Below, piece by piece: positions 52,258 through 59,517 of a DNA stretch of 64,000 nucleotides. The notes beneath the pieces were generated by a model. That model had not been told where the DNA came from. It saw only the letters and a list, made by a program, of their open reading frames with translations, and made no database searches. Every line of letters starts with the position of its first letter. Position 1 is the stretch's first letter. This stretch comes from CAZGRP01 sp964527995 (GTDB lineage: Bacteria; Zhuqueibacterota; Zhuqueibacteria; Oceanimicrobiales; CAZGRP01), in the NCBI GenBank assembly GCA_964527995.1, contig CAZGRP010000018.1, forward strand, positions 1 to 64,000. The letters run 5' to 3'. The position numbers were made by a program, and so were the translations under genes.

Positions 52258-53193
52258 CTACCCGACAAGCCGTAGCGCCGGATGCTGCTCTTTGCGGCGC
52301 CGAACCTCATCCTGGAGGCGGCACATGGCACACAACTCCATCGGCGTCAGAGCGCCACAGCGGGCGCACTCTCGATAGTTCAGCGGCGAAGAAGCCTCCT
52401 CGAAACGGTGCAGGTTCTTGAGAAAACCGTAGACGAAGTGTTGCTTCGTGCCGGGTGACAGGGCCTCGAGCTTGTCAAGCATTTCTTTGTAGACGAGCGA
52501 CACGGCGCCATCGCTTTTCGGGCATTCATCCACGACGTAGTCGATGCCACGAGCAAACGCGTAGGTCGCCGTTTCTTTTTCTCCCAACCGGTAGAGAGGT
52601 TTCACCTTTTTGACGAACTTGGGATGATCGCACGGCAGCACCGGTGACTGTTTGCTGAGATACTCGACCTGCCAGTGCAGCAGATTCCCGAGCAGGCGAG
52701 CTGCTTCGTCGTCCAGATTGTGTCCCGTCGCCAGAACATCGAACCCCTCTTGGAGCGCCACTTCGTTGAACACGTACCTCTTGATCAGGCCGCAGCCAGA
52801 GCATGCGTGTCGCCGCGAGTACTGCGCCACTTCGGCGACATCAAGCCCAAATCGTTCCTGCAGGTCCACTGTGATCAGCCGCACCTCGCGGCCGCGGGCA
52901 AACTTCTCGGACTTTTCTTTCGAGGCGAGCGAATAGCCTTCCTCGACCCCCAGGTGCACATAGAGCCCGGTCGCGTCATACCCGAGATCGAGCAGGACGT
53001 CCCACAGGGCGAGGCTGTCCTTACCTCCGGAGACGGCCACCAAAATGCGATCGCCCGGGGTAAACATGTGCTCGTGGCGAATGGCACGCTCGACCTGCTG
53101 CTGGAAGAAGTGCACAAAACAGGGCTTGCAAAAGGCAGCACGATGCTGCGGCAGATGTATGATCGGTTTCTCACCACAACGGCGACAGCGCAT
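52258..53193 (-). CDS. ttuA: tRNA 2-thiolation enzyme TtuA-like
   Basis: This 311-residue PP-loop enzyme activates a tRNA uridine or ribothymidine by adenylation, then inserts sulfur. Two zinc fingers are visible: C3/C6/C22/C25 and C276/C279/C288/C291. The ATP loop SGGKDS is at 55-60, and three cysteines fit for the [4Fe-4S] cluster: C131, C134 and C224, matching Thermus TtuA closely in spacing. The adjacent ttuB encodes a ubiquitin-like sulfur carrier, so the pair probably thiolates position 54 of tRNA as in thermophiles. The CTU1/TtcA family has other members with different targets, but zinc fingers plus TtuB point here. It is 7 bp from ttuB. Confidence 0.88.
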   Translation of the reverse strand: MRCRRCGEKPIIHLPQHRAAFCKPCFVHFFQQQVERAIRHEHMFTPGDRILVAVSGGKDSLALWDVLLDLGYDATGLYVHLGVEEGYSLASKEKSEKFARGREVRLITVDLQERFGLDVAEVAQYSRRHACSGCGLIKRYVFNEVALQEGFDVLATGHNLDDEAARLLGNLLHWQVEYLSKQSPVLPCDHPKFVKKVKPLYRLGEKETATYAFARGIDYVVDECPKSDGAVSLVYKEMLDKLEALSPGTKQHFVYGFLKNLHRFEEASSPLNYRECARCGALTPMELCAMCRLQDEVRRRKEQHPALRLVG

Positions 53194-53200
53194 GGGCTTC

Positions 53201-53401
53201 TCAGCCTCCTGAGGTTACGGACCGGATCTCCAGTGTATCGTTGTCATCGACCACATCTTGCTCGGTGAGCAGCTCGTCGTCTCGGATCACCAGCACGGTC
53301 TGCGGCAAGATGTTCAACTCCTGCAGCACCGCTTTCAGCCGCCGCCTGCCCTTTATGTTGACCTCGATGGTTTGATTTCGTGGGACCAGATTCACAATCA
53401 T
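53201..53401 (-). CDS. ttuB: TtuB/ThiS-like ubiquitin-fold sulfur carrier
   Basis: This 66-residue beta-grasp protein ends in the Gly-Gly tail (SVTSGG) that is activated to a thiocarboxylate. The internal pattern LKAVLQELNI...VLVIRDDELL...DDNDTLEIRSV is the TtuB/MoaD/ThiS fold. Linkage to ttuA makes it the likely sulfur donor for tRNA thiolation. The ATG is preceded by GGAGGG, and a promoter lies at 53434-53461. Confidence 0.88.
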   Translation of the reverse strand: MIVNLVPRNQTIEVNIKGRRRLKAVLQELNILPQTVLVIRDDELLTEQDVVDDNDTLEIRSVTSGG

Positions 53402-53433
53402 GGGTATCCCTCCGTTGTTGGTTTTCAGACTAT

Positions 53434-53461
53434 ACTATACAAAACCACCATAAAAATGCAA
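53434..53461 (-). promoter_or_regulatory. sigma-70 promoter of ttuB-ttuA
   Basis: TTGCAT (53456-53461), 16-base spacer, TATAGT (53434-53439); a second TATAGT overlaps at 53429-53434. Confidence 0.6.
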
Positions 53462-53507
53462 GGGAATTCATGCACTCGCCTGGTGCGGACGAATCGGGAC
53501 GGGGGCC

Positions 53508-53537
53508 AAAAAAAAGCCCCCAGCTTTCGCCAGGGGC
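53508..53537 (-). terminator. rho-independent terminator of the response regulator gene
   Basis: A 9-bp stem with two wobble pairs closed by a GAAA tetraloop (53516-53537) is followed on the minus strand by eight T (53508-53515). Confidence 0.9.
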
Positions 53538-53559
53538 CCGGAGGGAGGAAAATGAGGTA

Positions 53560-54243
53560 TTAGAGGAAACGATATCCTGTGCCGTGAATGGTCTCGATGT
53601 ACTGAGACGGATACTTGTATTCACCCAATTTTTCCCGGAGCCTCTTGATGTGGACGTCCACCGTGCGATTGGTGACATAGACCTTCTTGCCCCAGACTCG
53701 CTCCAGGATTTCCTTTCTGGAAAACACGTTCCGCCGCCGTGAGGCCAGCAGGTAGAGCAGTTTGAACTGAATGTAGGTTAAGTCGATCGGTTTCCCCGAC
53801 TTGCGGACGCGATGTTCATCCAGGTCAATCTCCAGGTCCTTGACGCGAATCTTCTTGCTGTTGGCTCTGGCGATTCTGCGGCTGATCGCCCGGATACGGG
53901 CCACCATCTCAGCGGCACCGAACGGCCGGGTGACGAAGTCATCAGCTCCGAGGTCGAGGCCTCTCACCTTGAGGCTCTCGTCATCAGAGGACGACAGCAA
54001 GATGATGGCCGTACGACGACCGATCAATTCGTCCTTGATGTCGGAGCAGAACCTCCAGGCTTCATCTCCAAAGCGATCGAGGTCGATTAGCACCGCAACA
54101 GGATCTTCGCGGAAGATGATCTCCTGGGCACCTGCCAACGTCTGGCGCTGAATCAGGTCATAGCCTTCGTGGGTCAACAGCTGATGGAAATGGTTCTCAT
54201 CCGGGGATTGGGAGCTGAAAACAACCACTGCGCCCTTTTCCAT
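53560..54243 (-). CDS. OmpR/PhoB-type response regulator with atypical receiver
   Basis: This 227-residue protein has a receiver-like domain (1-118) and a winged helix (about 130-227) with RKEILERVWGKKVYVTNRTVDVHIKRLREKL and HGTGYRFL. The receiver keeps a candidate phosphorylatable Asp54 or Asp56 (AVLIDLD), but the usual N-terminal acidic pair is missing (VVVFSSQSPDEN) and the conserved Lys is Arg106 (DDFVTRPFG). It may therefore act without phosphorylation. No histidine kinase is adjacent. The gene has a long leader with a sigma-54-like promoter and ends in a strong terminator. Confidence 0.9.
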   Translation of the reverse strand: MEKGAVVVFSSQSPDENHFHQLLTHEGYDLIQRQTLAGAQEIIFREDPVAVLIDLDRFGDEAWRFCSDIKDELIGRRTAIILLSSSDDESLKVRGLDLGADDFVTRPFGAAEMVARIRAISRRIARANSKKIRVKDLEIDLDEHRVRKSGKPIDLTYIQFKLLYLLASRRRNVFSRKEILERVWGKKVYVTNRTVDVHIKRLREKLGEYKYPSQYIETIHGTGYRFL

Positions 54244-54466
54244 TGAGCCCTCCAGAACTTAGACGCGAAGATAAATCTGGCTTGGTAGGATCGTATCGCT
54301 GGAATAACTCAGGCGGCCTCACACCCGGTTGCACAGGTTGTCTTCCGAAGGAGTTACAGCCGCTGCCTGTCCGTCCGGGACCGCTTCAGCGACCGACCAG
54401 CGCGAGGCCGCCGCGCCGCAGGATGTCGCTCAAATGTTGCAATTTCCAAATGCATGAGGAGGTTTA

Positions 54467-54481
54467 GCAACATCCATGCCA
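54467..54481 (-). promoter_or_regulatory. sigma-54-type promoter before the response regulator
   Basis: The minus strand reads TGGCATG-GATG-TTGC followed by T. GG (54479-54480) and GC (54467-54468) are separated by 10 bases. Only the C to T change in the -24 box departs from consensus, the same change as at 4619. The leader would be about 210 bases. Confidence 0.6.
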
Positions 54482-54670
54482 TGTTTGCGCATCTCTGCCA
54501 GGAACACCAACCTACGAGTGAGTTTTAGTTGCCTGTATGTAACATGTTGTTTTCCAGGACCCTATGTCCACCCATCTTGCCTTCTCGCAGAAGTATCCGA
54601 CCTGAGCGAAGCAAAGGATTCGCAACAACGTGTTGATTTCAGCAACCCAATGCGGTCGAATTCTGGACAT

Positions 54671-54689
54671 GTGGCCGATTATCGGCCAC
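54671..54689. promoter_or_regulatory. perfect 19-bp palindrome
   Basis: GTGGCCGAT-T-ATCGGCCAC has 9-bp arms with a single central T. It is followed 16 bases later by the 17-bp dyad. It looks like an operator for a dimeric regulator; without a T run it is not a terminator. Confidence 0.5.
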
Positions 54690-54705
54690 CCAGGACCTAC
54701 GACAT

Positions 54706-54722
54706 TGTTCCAGCGTGGAACA
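54706..54722. promoter_or_regulatory. perfect 17-bp dyad, best member of the three-site set
   Basis: TGTTCCA-GCG-TGGAACA has 7-bp arms around GCG. Related imperfect sites lie at 13269-13285 and 4747-4763. It is about 260 bp upstream of the predicted start of the response-regulator transcript. Confidence 0.55.
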
Positions 54723-54877
54723 CCGCCCATCACAACCCGACCCTGGCTGTCTCGCCCTGAAACAGATTTCGACCCGTCCCCCAGGTTGTTGCAATTTGGT
54801 AAGAAATTTAGGTAAGAGACCCCGACCCCGCTCCTGCCGCAGCTCCATTCACTGTGACCAACAACGGGTTTGCTGGA

Positions 54878-55174
54878 CTACTCGATCCCGGCCTTGGTGC
54901 GGACAGTCTGTACCCTTTCGTCGAGATTCTCGTGTTCCGGAGTCGTGTCATCCAACTTCAGATGGATGATGACCCGGTCGTGAGATTTCATCAACTCGTC
55001 GTGACAGGCCTGAACGACTCCCATGACACGCTCCCAGTCACCCACCAGAATGGTGCCCGTCGGCGTCAGGCGGTACTCCAGGCCGCTATCGTGGATCAGC
55101 TTGACAGCTTTGGCGATCTCATCGCTCAGATGCACATCCTTCCCTATCGGCATAATACTGAATTCTGCGATCAT
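54878..55174 (-). CDS. MTH1187/YkoF-family thiamine-binding-like protein
   Basis: This 98-residue protein begins MIAEFSIMPIGKDVHLSDEIAKAV and has YRLTPTGTILVGDWERVM, the pattern of the MTH1187 family. That family forms ferredoxin-like dimers which bind thiamine or its precursors. The ATG at 55174 is chosen for its GAGGAGAGGAGAT site. It is the last gene of the queG-moaD-moaE series. No thiamine transport or synthesis gene is adjacent, so the role is not clear. Confidence 0.88.
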   Translation of the reverse strand: MIAEFSIMPIGKDVHLSDEIAKAVKLIHDSGLEYRLTPTGTILVGDWERVMGVVQACHDELMKSHDRVIIHLKLDDTTPEHENLDERVQTVRTKAGIE

Positions 55175-55215
55175 GATCTCCTCTCCTCGATCTCTAGCAA
55201 AAACCAGCTCCGTCT

Positions 55216-55650
55216 CTAGCCCGAATGCTTCGGTTCCTGCGGGACGATGCCCTCCACCCACGCGGCATCGCCCTCGAAAAACTCCTTCTTCCAGATCGGC
55301 ACCCGCTGTTTCAACTCGTCGATAGCGTATTTGCAGGCCGCGAAAGCTTCTTGCCGGTGCGCCGACGACACGGCGATGGCAACGCTCACTTCGCCCACCG
55401 CCAGCTCACCGGTGCGATGCACCATCGCCGCTTTGGCGATCGGCCATCTCTTCCCCAGCTCTTCCGCGATCTTCTCCATCTCCGTGGTCGCCATCGACGC
55501 ATACGCCTCGTATCTCATTCTGACGACTCGTTTGCCGCCGGAATGGTTGCGCACCCTGCCGACGAATACGACCACTGCGCCACTGCTGTCGCTCTCCACC
55601 TCGGCCAGAAGCTCGTCAATCCGGATCGGCTCGGCAGTTACCCGGACCAT
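55216..55650 (-). CDS. moaE: molybdopterin synthase catalytic subunit MoaE
   Basis: This 144-residue MoaE uses the MoaD thiocarboxylate to insert the dithiolene sulfurs into precursor Z. VVVFVGRVRNHSGGKRV, the AHRTGE-like MVHRTGELAVGE, SSAHRQEAFAACKYAIDELKQRVPIWKKE and the catalytic Lys in KKEFFEGDAAWVEG are diagnostic. It starts 1 bp after moaD. Confidence 0.96.
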   Translation of the reverse strand: MVRVTAEPIRIDELLAEVESDSSGAVVVFVGRVRNHSGGKRVVRMRYEAYASMATTEMEKIAEELGKRWPIAKAAMVHRTGELAVGEVSVAIAVSSAHRQEAFAACKYAIDELKQRVPIWKKEFFEGDAAWVEGIVPQEPKHSG

Positions 55651-55651
55651 G

Positions 55652-55894
55652 CTAACCCCCGCTGATCGGTGGGATCAGAACCAGTTCACTGCTGTCGGTG
55701 AGCGTCGTGCCAGGCGGCACATATTCCTCACCTACCGCAAAACGAATCGAATTCCGAAAGCTGGCCAATTTCGGATGTCTGGAGACCAGTGCCTCAAAAG
55801 CGGCCGCGGCTGTAGGCGTCTCCACGGACAGCTCCACTTCGTTCTGCCCGACGATCTCACGAAGTTGGGCGAACAGCCTGATGCGAACTTTCAC
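55652..55894 (-). CDS. moaD: molybdopterin synthase sulfur carrier MoaD
   Basis: This beta-grasp protein of about 80 residues starts VKVRIRLFAQLREIVG and ends PPISGG, the Gly-Gly tail that carries the thiocarboxylate. GTG 55894 gives the usual MoaD N-terminus; GTG 55903 in frame is the alternative. It overlaps the end of the zinc-ribbon gene by 38 bases, suggesting translational coupling. Together with moaE it indicates molybdenum or tungsten enzymes elsewhere in the genome. Confidence 0.94.
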   Translation of the reverse strand: MKVRIRLFAQLREIVGQNEVELSVETPTAAAAFEALVSRHPKLASFRNSIRFAVGEEYVPPGTTLTDSSELVLIPPISGG

Positions 55895-56339
55895 TCGACG
55901 CACCCTGTCTCGTTTTCATCTTGACGTACTTGAGCGCCACACTGGGATCGTAGGGCTTGAACTTCTCTGTGTTCGCGAACCTGCGGTAGAGCGCCCTGCA
56001 TCTGTAGCAGACGATCACCGTGGGCAGTTTCTTATACAAGAAGAAATCAACAGCCGAGGCGGCGAACAGCGTGATGCCGTAGGTGTGATAGCTGAACAGC
56101 ACTCCCAGCGCAAAAATCACCAGTCCGAGGCGCGGGTTGAAGTCCTTCTGGACGTAGAATCGATGGCCACCACACAGAAAGCACTGGTCAAGGTTCTCAC
56201 TGCTGCGCTGGCCGTCTGGGATTTCAAGGTCGATGCCCTGCTGGCAGTTGCGGCACGACATCGAACCCGTGATCTCGTCCACTGCATAGAGCTGCTCAGA
56301 CTCGCAATGTGGGCAGATCAGCTCAACCGTTCTGGCCAC
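55857..56339 (-). CDS. zinc-ribbon membrane protein of unknown function
   Basis: This protein of about 160 residues starts at GTG 56339. It has CPHC and CRNC near residues 8-34, then CFLCGG near 52, giving two or three zinc-ribbon halves. A hydrophobic hairpin follows (about 68-100: LGLVIFALGVLFSYHTYGITLFAASAVDFFLY), then CYRC near 110 in a cytoplasmic tail containing FKPYDPSVALKY. The layout suggests a membrane-anchored zinc protein. I do not recognise a characterised family. It is between queG and moaD and overlaps moaD. The start is uncertain; the frame extends upstream to 56531. Confidence 0.65.
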   Translation of the reverse strand: MARTVELICPHCESEQLYAVDEITGSMSCRNCQQGIDLEIPDGQRSSENLDQCFLCGGHRFYVQKDFNPRLGLVIFALGVLFSYHTYGITLFAASAVDFFLYKKLPTVIVCYRCRALYRRFANTEKFKPYDPSVALKYVKMKTRQGASSESSHQAVRPTS

Positions 56340-56458
56340 GTCCTTCCGTCTCTCCGAATGCAATTCCTGCTTCCCCGGCAGCACTTGAAGATCATGTGCT
56401 GACGGGGGTGGGAACGCTCCCTGCAAAAAATGGCTGCCTGAGATGCAGTTGCCAGAGG

Positions 56459-57559
56459 CTATGCCCGCACGCGCGGCTCGGCCGTATCTCCGCACTGAAC
56501 TCGTTCCTGGTTCAGCCGCCTGATGGCCCATCTGGCGTGCTCGGCAACAAGGTCATCACCGCTGCGGCTCAGGCGCTCGAGATGGGAGATGAACTTCTTG
56601 ACGCCGCTGTTGCCCATGGCCACGGCGACATTCCGCAGCAGCCCACGCCACTTCGTTCTCTTCACCGGGCTGCGACGAAAGCGCTGCCGGAATTGTTCCT
56701 GGTCCACTTCAGCCAGCTCAGCCAGCCGCGGAGCAACCAGACCGGGTCGTGGCTGGAAGGAAGGCTCGCGTGTGGTTGCCGCAGACTGATTCCAGGGGCA
56801 GACGTCCTGGCAGATATCGCAGCCGAACACGTGGCCGCCCATCCTGGATCGCAGTTCCTCCGGAATGGCGCCGCGAAGCTCGATGGTCAGATAGGAGATG
56901 CATCTTCTCGCGTCGAGCACATAGGGTTCGATCAGGGCGCCGGTCGGGCAGGCTTCGAGGCAGCGGCGACAGGTGCCGCAATGATCCGCCACCGGCTGAT
57001 CATACTCCAACTCGAGGTTGGTGATGATTTCGCCAATGAAAAACCACGAGCCGAGACTTTCATTGATCAGGCAGGTGTTCTTGCCAAACCAACCGATTCC
57101 GGCATATTTCGCAACCACGCGGTCCACAACCGGTCCGGTGTCGACGTAGATTCGGCCGACGACCGGCTCGGGGCTCTCGTGGATCAAGAAGTCAAAGAGC
57201 TGTTGCAGGCGGTCTCGAAGCACATCGTGGTAGTCGTCACCCCACGCATACCGAGAGATCCAGCCGCGCTCGGGGTCTGCTGCCTGGGAGGTGTGCAGTT
57301 CTGGAGTGTTGTAGATCATGCCGCAGGCAATGACCGAACGTGCCTCGGGAACAACCGCATGGATCGATGTCCGGCGGTCGACGTCGCGGGTCAGATACCC
57401 CATCTCGCCGGCGTACCCCGCTTCGACCCAGTCGCGGTAGAAGGAAAGCTCGGGCACGATCCCAACCGGAGCGACGCCGACGAGTTCGAAGCCCAGATCC
57501 CGTGCCTTGCTCTTGACGCGCCTGGTCAACGACGCGATGCTGACCGCCTCCTGCAGCAT
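56459..57559 (-). CDS. queG: epoxyqueuosine reductase
   Basis: This 366-residue cobalamin- and Fe-S-dependent enzyme reduces epoxyqueuosine to queuosine in tRNA. Two [4Fe-4S] motifs are clear: CGTCRRCLEACPTGAL and CDICQDVCPWN. The N-terminal domain has GEMGYL and WFGKNTCLI. The C-terminal part includes KWRGLLRNVAVAMGN and a HEAT-like tail. The length is normal. It lies upstream of the zinc-ribbon/moaD/moaE genes. Confidence 0.96.
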   Translation of the reverse strand: MLQEAVSIASLTRRVKSKARDLGFELVGVAPVGIVPELSFYRDWVEAGYAGEMGYLTRDVDRRTSIHAVVPEARSVIACGMIYNTPELHTSQAADPERGWISRYAWGDDYHDVLRDRLQQLFDFLIHESPEPVVGRIYVDTGPVVDRVVAKYAGIGWFGKNTCLINESLGSWFFIGEIITNLELEYDQPVADHCGTCRRCLEACPTGALIEPYVLDARRCISYLTIELRGAIPEELRSRMGGHVFGCDICQDVCPWNQSAATTREPSFQPRPGLVAPRLAELAEVDQEQFRQRFRRSPVKRTKWRGLLRNVAVAMGNSGVKKFISHLERLSRSGDDLVAEHARWAIRRLNQERVQCGDTAEPRVRA

Positions 57560-57623
57560 CGGGGTTCACCCGTTTCCAAATACAGCAGAGCGGCTGGACG
57601 AAAGGACACCGGCTGCCGGCATC

Positions 57624-58172
57624 TCAGTCACCGGTCCTGTTCAAACTCTGATGCAGACGCAGCCTTATTTCCCGACGTTCGGCCGCCTCGCGCCAGCGCC
57701 GCTTCTCCTCCTCGGTTTCCGCGATGGCCTGCGGCACCGGGGCCGGACATCCGTCGTCGCCCAAGGCCACGAAGGTCAGATAGGCGGAACTGGTATGCCG
57801 CTGCTCGCCGGTGCGCAGGTTCTCAGCAATCACCTTGGCGCCCACCTCCATCGAGGTTCGAAAGGCGCGATTGACGGAGGCGCGGATGATCGCCAGTTCA
57901 CCGACCTGGATGGGGTGTTTGAACTCCAGATGGTCCATCGCCACGGTGACCACGGGGCGGCGGCAGTGGCGGCTGGCTGCAATGGCACAGGCAATGTCGA
58001 TCCAGTGCATGACCGTGCCGCCGAGGACGTTGCCAAGAACGTTGGCGTCGTTCGGAAGAACAATCTGGACCATCTCGACATTGGAATCACGTACCGGCTT
58101 GCCGGAAAGTTCGGCGCCTCCCTCGAGTGGGTCACCCGATGCAGCGACGTGTGGATCCTTCATGGAAGCCAT
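57624..58172 (-). CDS. acyl-CoA thioesterase, hotdog fold (YciA/ACOT type)
   Basis: This 182-residue hotdog-fold thioesterase has NVLGNVLGGTVMHWIDIACAIAASRH (catalytic region), HPIQVGELAIIRASVNRAFRTSMEV and SSAYLTFVALG. The acidic and basic C-terminal tail (EEEKRRWREAAERRE) is typical. It hydrolyses acyl-CoA, probably short to medium chains. The start overlaps the MBL gene stop, so the two are coupled. The first 25 residues are not conserved-looking and an ATG at 58163 is possible. Confidence 0.9.
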   Translation of the reverse strand: MASMKDPHVAASGDPLEGGAELSGKPVRDSNVEMVQIVLPNDANVLGNVLGGTVMHWIDIACAIAASRHCRRPVVTVAMDHLEFKHPIQVGELAIIRASVNRAFRTSMEVGAKVIAENLRTGEQRHTSSAYLTFVALGDDGCPAPVPQAIAETEEEKRRWREAAERREIRLRLHQSLNRTGD

Positions 58173-59089
58173 CAGAAGTTCAACTCCAGTCCTTCGTAGG
58201 CAGCGACCGTATTCTGGAAGTAGCCGCGCGCTGTTGCCTCCATCAAGGCGATCTTATCGTCGTCGTGGAGCGGGTCGTGGTGGAAGAGGGCGAGCTGCTT
58301 GACGCCAGCTTTCTCGGCCACAGTGGCCGCCATGCGGATGGTGCTGTGCCCAAAACCCTGTCGCGGGGCCTCCTCGCTCCGGTATTCTTCCTCGTCATAC
58401 TGGGCGTCGTGAATGAGCAGGTCGGCATCCTTGGAAAACCGAATCAGTCTGGCATCGCCACCGCTGTATCCTTCGGTGTCGGTAGCGTAGATGACCGAAC
58501 GGCCCTTATATTCGACGCGGAAAATGTAGACCCCGTCTTTGGGATGGGCGTAGCTGCGCATGGTCCGCACAACCAGGTCTCCATTGGCAGGAGAGAACGG
58601 CTGATCATTCGCTCTGACCTCCGGCGACGAGGCGTCGGCCGGAAACCAGATGAGGTCGCTGTTGTTGAGGCTGAGGATCAGTTTCTTGGCGTTCATCTCC
58701 TCCAGGGGAACCGGGCTGTACTGGGGTTGGAGCATTCGCGCCAGGGTCTCTTGCAGCTCCTCGGAAAAGGTCCTCGGACCGTAGACATAGAGCGTCGAGT
58801 CGCTCTTGAACAGCGGCCGGAAGAAGAGAAGCCCCTGAATGTGGTCGTGGTGCGTGTGGCTGATCAGCAAGGTGACCGCACGGTCGGTCGACTTCCCAAG
58901 GGCCTGCCGGTTTGCCAGCTCCTGGCCCAGACCGATGATGCCGGTGCCGGCGTCGAGGATGATGACATGCTCGGCCGTTCGGATCTCTACGCAAGCGGTG
59001 TTCCCGCCGTAACGCAGAGTTTTTTCTCCTGGAACCGGATAACTGCCTCTCACCCCCCAAAATCTTACCCACAGATCATGACTCGCCAT
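58172..59089 (-). CDS. MBL-fold metallohydrolase, PhnP/RNase Z-like
   Basis: This 305-residue metallo-beta-lactamase-fold protein starts RFWGVRGSYPVPGEKTLRYGGNTAC, the signature of a subgroup often next to sensor or cyclic-nucleotide domains. Metal ligands appear as HTHHDH (78-83) and later HDAQY and HHDP. It is likely a phosphodiesterase-type hydrolase in the cytoplasm. The ATG at 59089 has GAAGGA just upstream. Substrate unknown. Confidence 0.9.
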   Translation of the reverse strand: MASHDLWVRFWGVRGSYPVPGEKTLRYGGNTACVEIRTAEHVIILDAGTGIIGLGQELANRQALGKSTDRAVTLLISHTHHDHIQGLLFFRPLFKSDSTLYVYGPRTFSEELQETLARMLQPQYSPVPLEEMNAKKLILSLNNSDLIWFPADASSPEVRANDQPFSPANGDLVVRTMRSYAHPKDGVYIFRVEYKGRSVIYATDTEGYSGGDARLIRFSKDADLLIHDAQYDEEEYRSEEAPRQGFGHSTIRMAATVAEKAGVKQLALFHHDPLHDDDKIALMEATARGYFQNTVAAYEGLELNF

Positions 59090-59517
59090 GGTTCCTTCAC
59101 CCAGATCCAGCCACTTGCCCATCCACCCACCTTACACTACGAAGCAGCCCTCCGCAGCGACCCCAGCCAACCAAGGCCGGATACCGTTGAGCGTCCTTCG
59201 TTGTCGTCGATTGGAGCCACAATGCTGTCTGTCCGGACAAGGTGGAAAATAAGACGAGACGGCTTTTGTGATGTGCAGCAAACCCGATCCGAACCCGTCG
59301 TGCCACGCTAACATCAAGGCCCGCGGGCTTTTCTGCGCTCCGCGAAGATGAGGGAGGTCACTGGAACTACTCCCCCCTGGTTTTAGGGAACGCCCGGGCC
59401 GCTCCTGCAAAGCAGGGATGGCCGACGGCAGGTCCGGAACTCAGGGGCCGCTTTTGCCGCGCCGGAAGGGCGCCCGGCGCCTCGACCGGCTCCGGCGTTC
59501 CTTCAGTGAACGGCCGA
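59090..59517. other. 428-bp intergenic region between mrp and the MBL gene
   Basis: No gene is supported. It contains a 10-bp palindrome TGTCCGGACA (59230-59239) and, just after the mrp stop, GC-rich self-complementary sequence (GCCGGA...TCCGGC, with GGCGCC repeated inside) but no T run. A promoter for the MBL gene was not identified with confidence. Confidence 0.6.

Larger units (their letters stand above)
54244..54877. other. 634-bp intergenic regulatory region upstream of the response regulator
   Basis: No credible gene was found on either strand. The region holds a sigma-54-like promoter (54467-54481), a perfect 19-bp palindrome (54671-54689), a perfect 17-bp dyad (54706-54722), a smaller dyad CAACA-ACG-TGTTG (54621-54633) and two copies of TGTTGCAATTT (near 54435 and 54785). 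It is lower in GC than the flanking genes by eye. Confidence 0.7.

Noticed and set aside
54430..54450. TGTTGCAATTT near 54435 and 54785 as sigma-54 -12 elements on the plus strand
   Set aside because: No GG lies 10 bases before the GC at either copy.
54349..54460. A 33-codon minus-strand frame starting ATGCATTTGG in the response-regulator leader
   Set aside because: It has no ribosome site, and arginine-rich composition without known similarity suggests chance.
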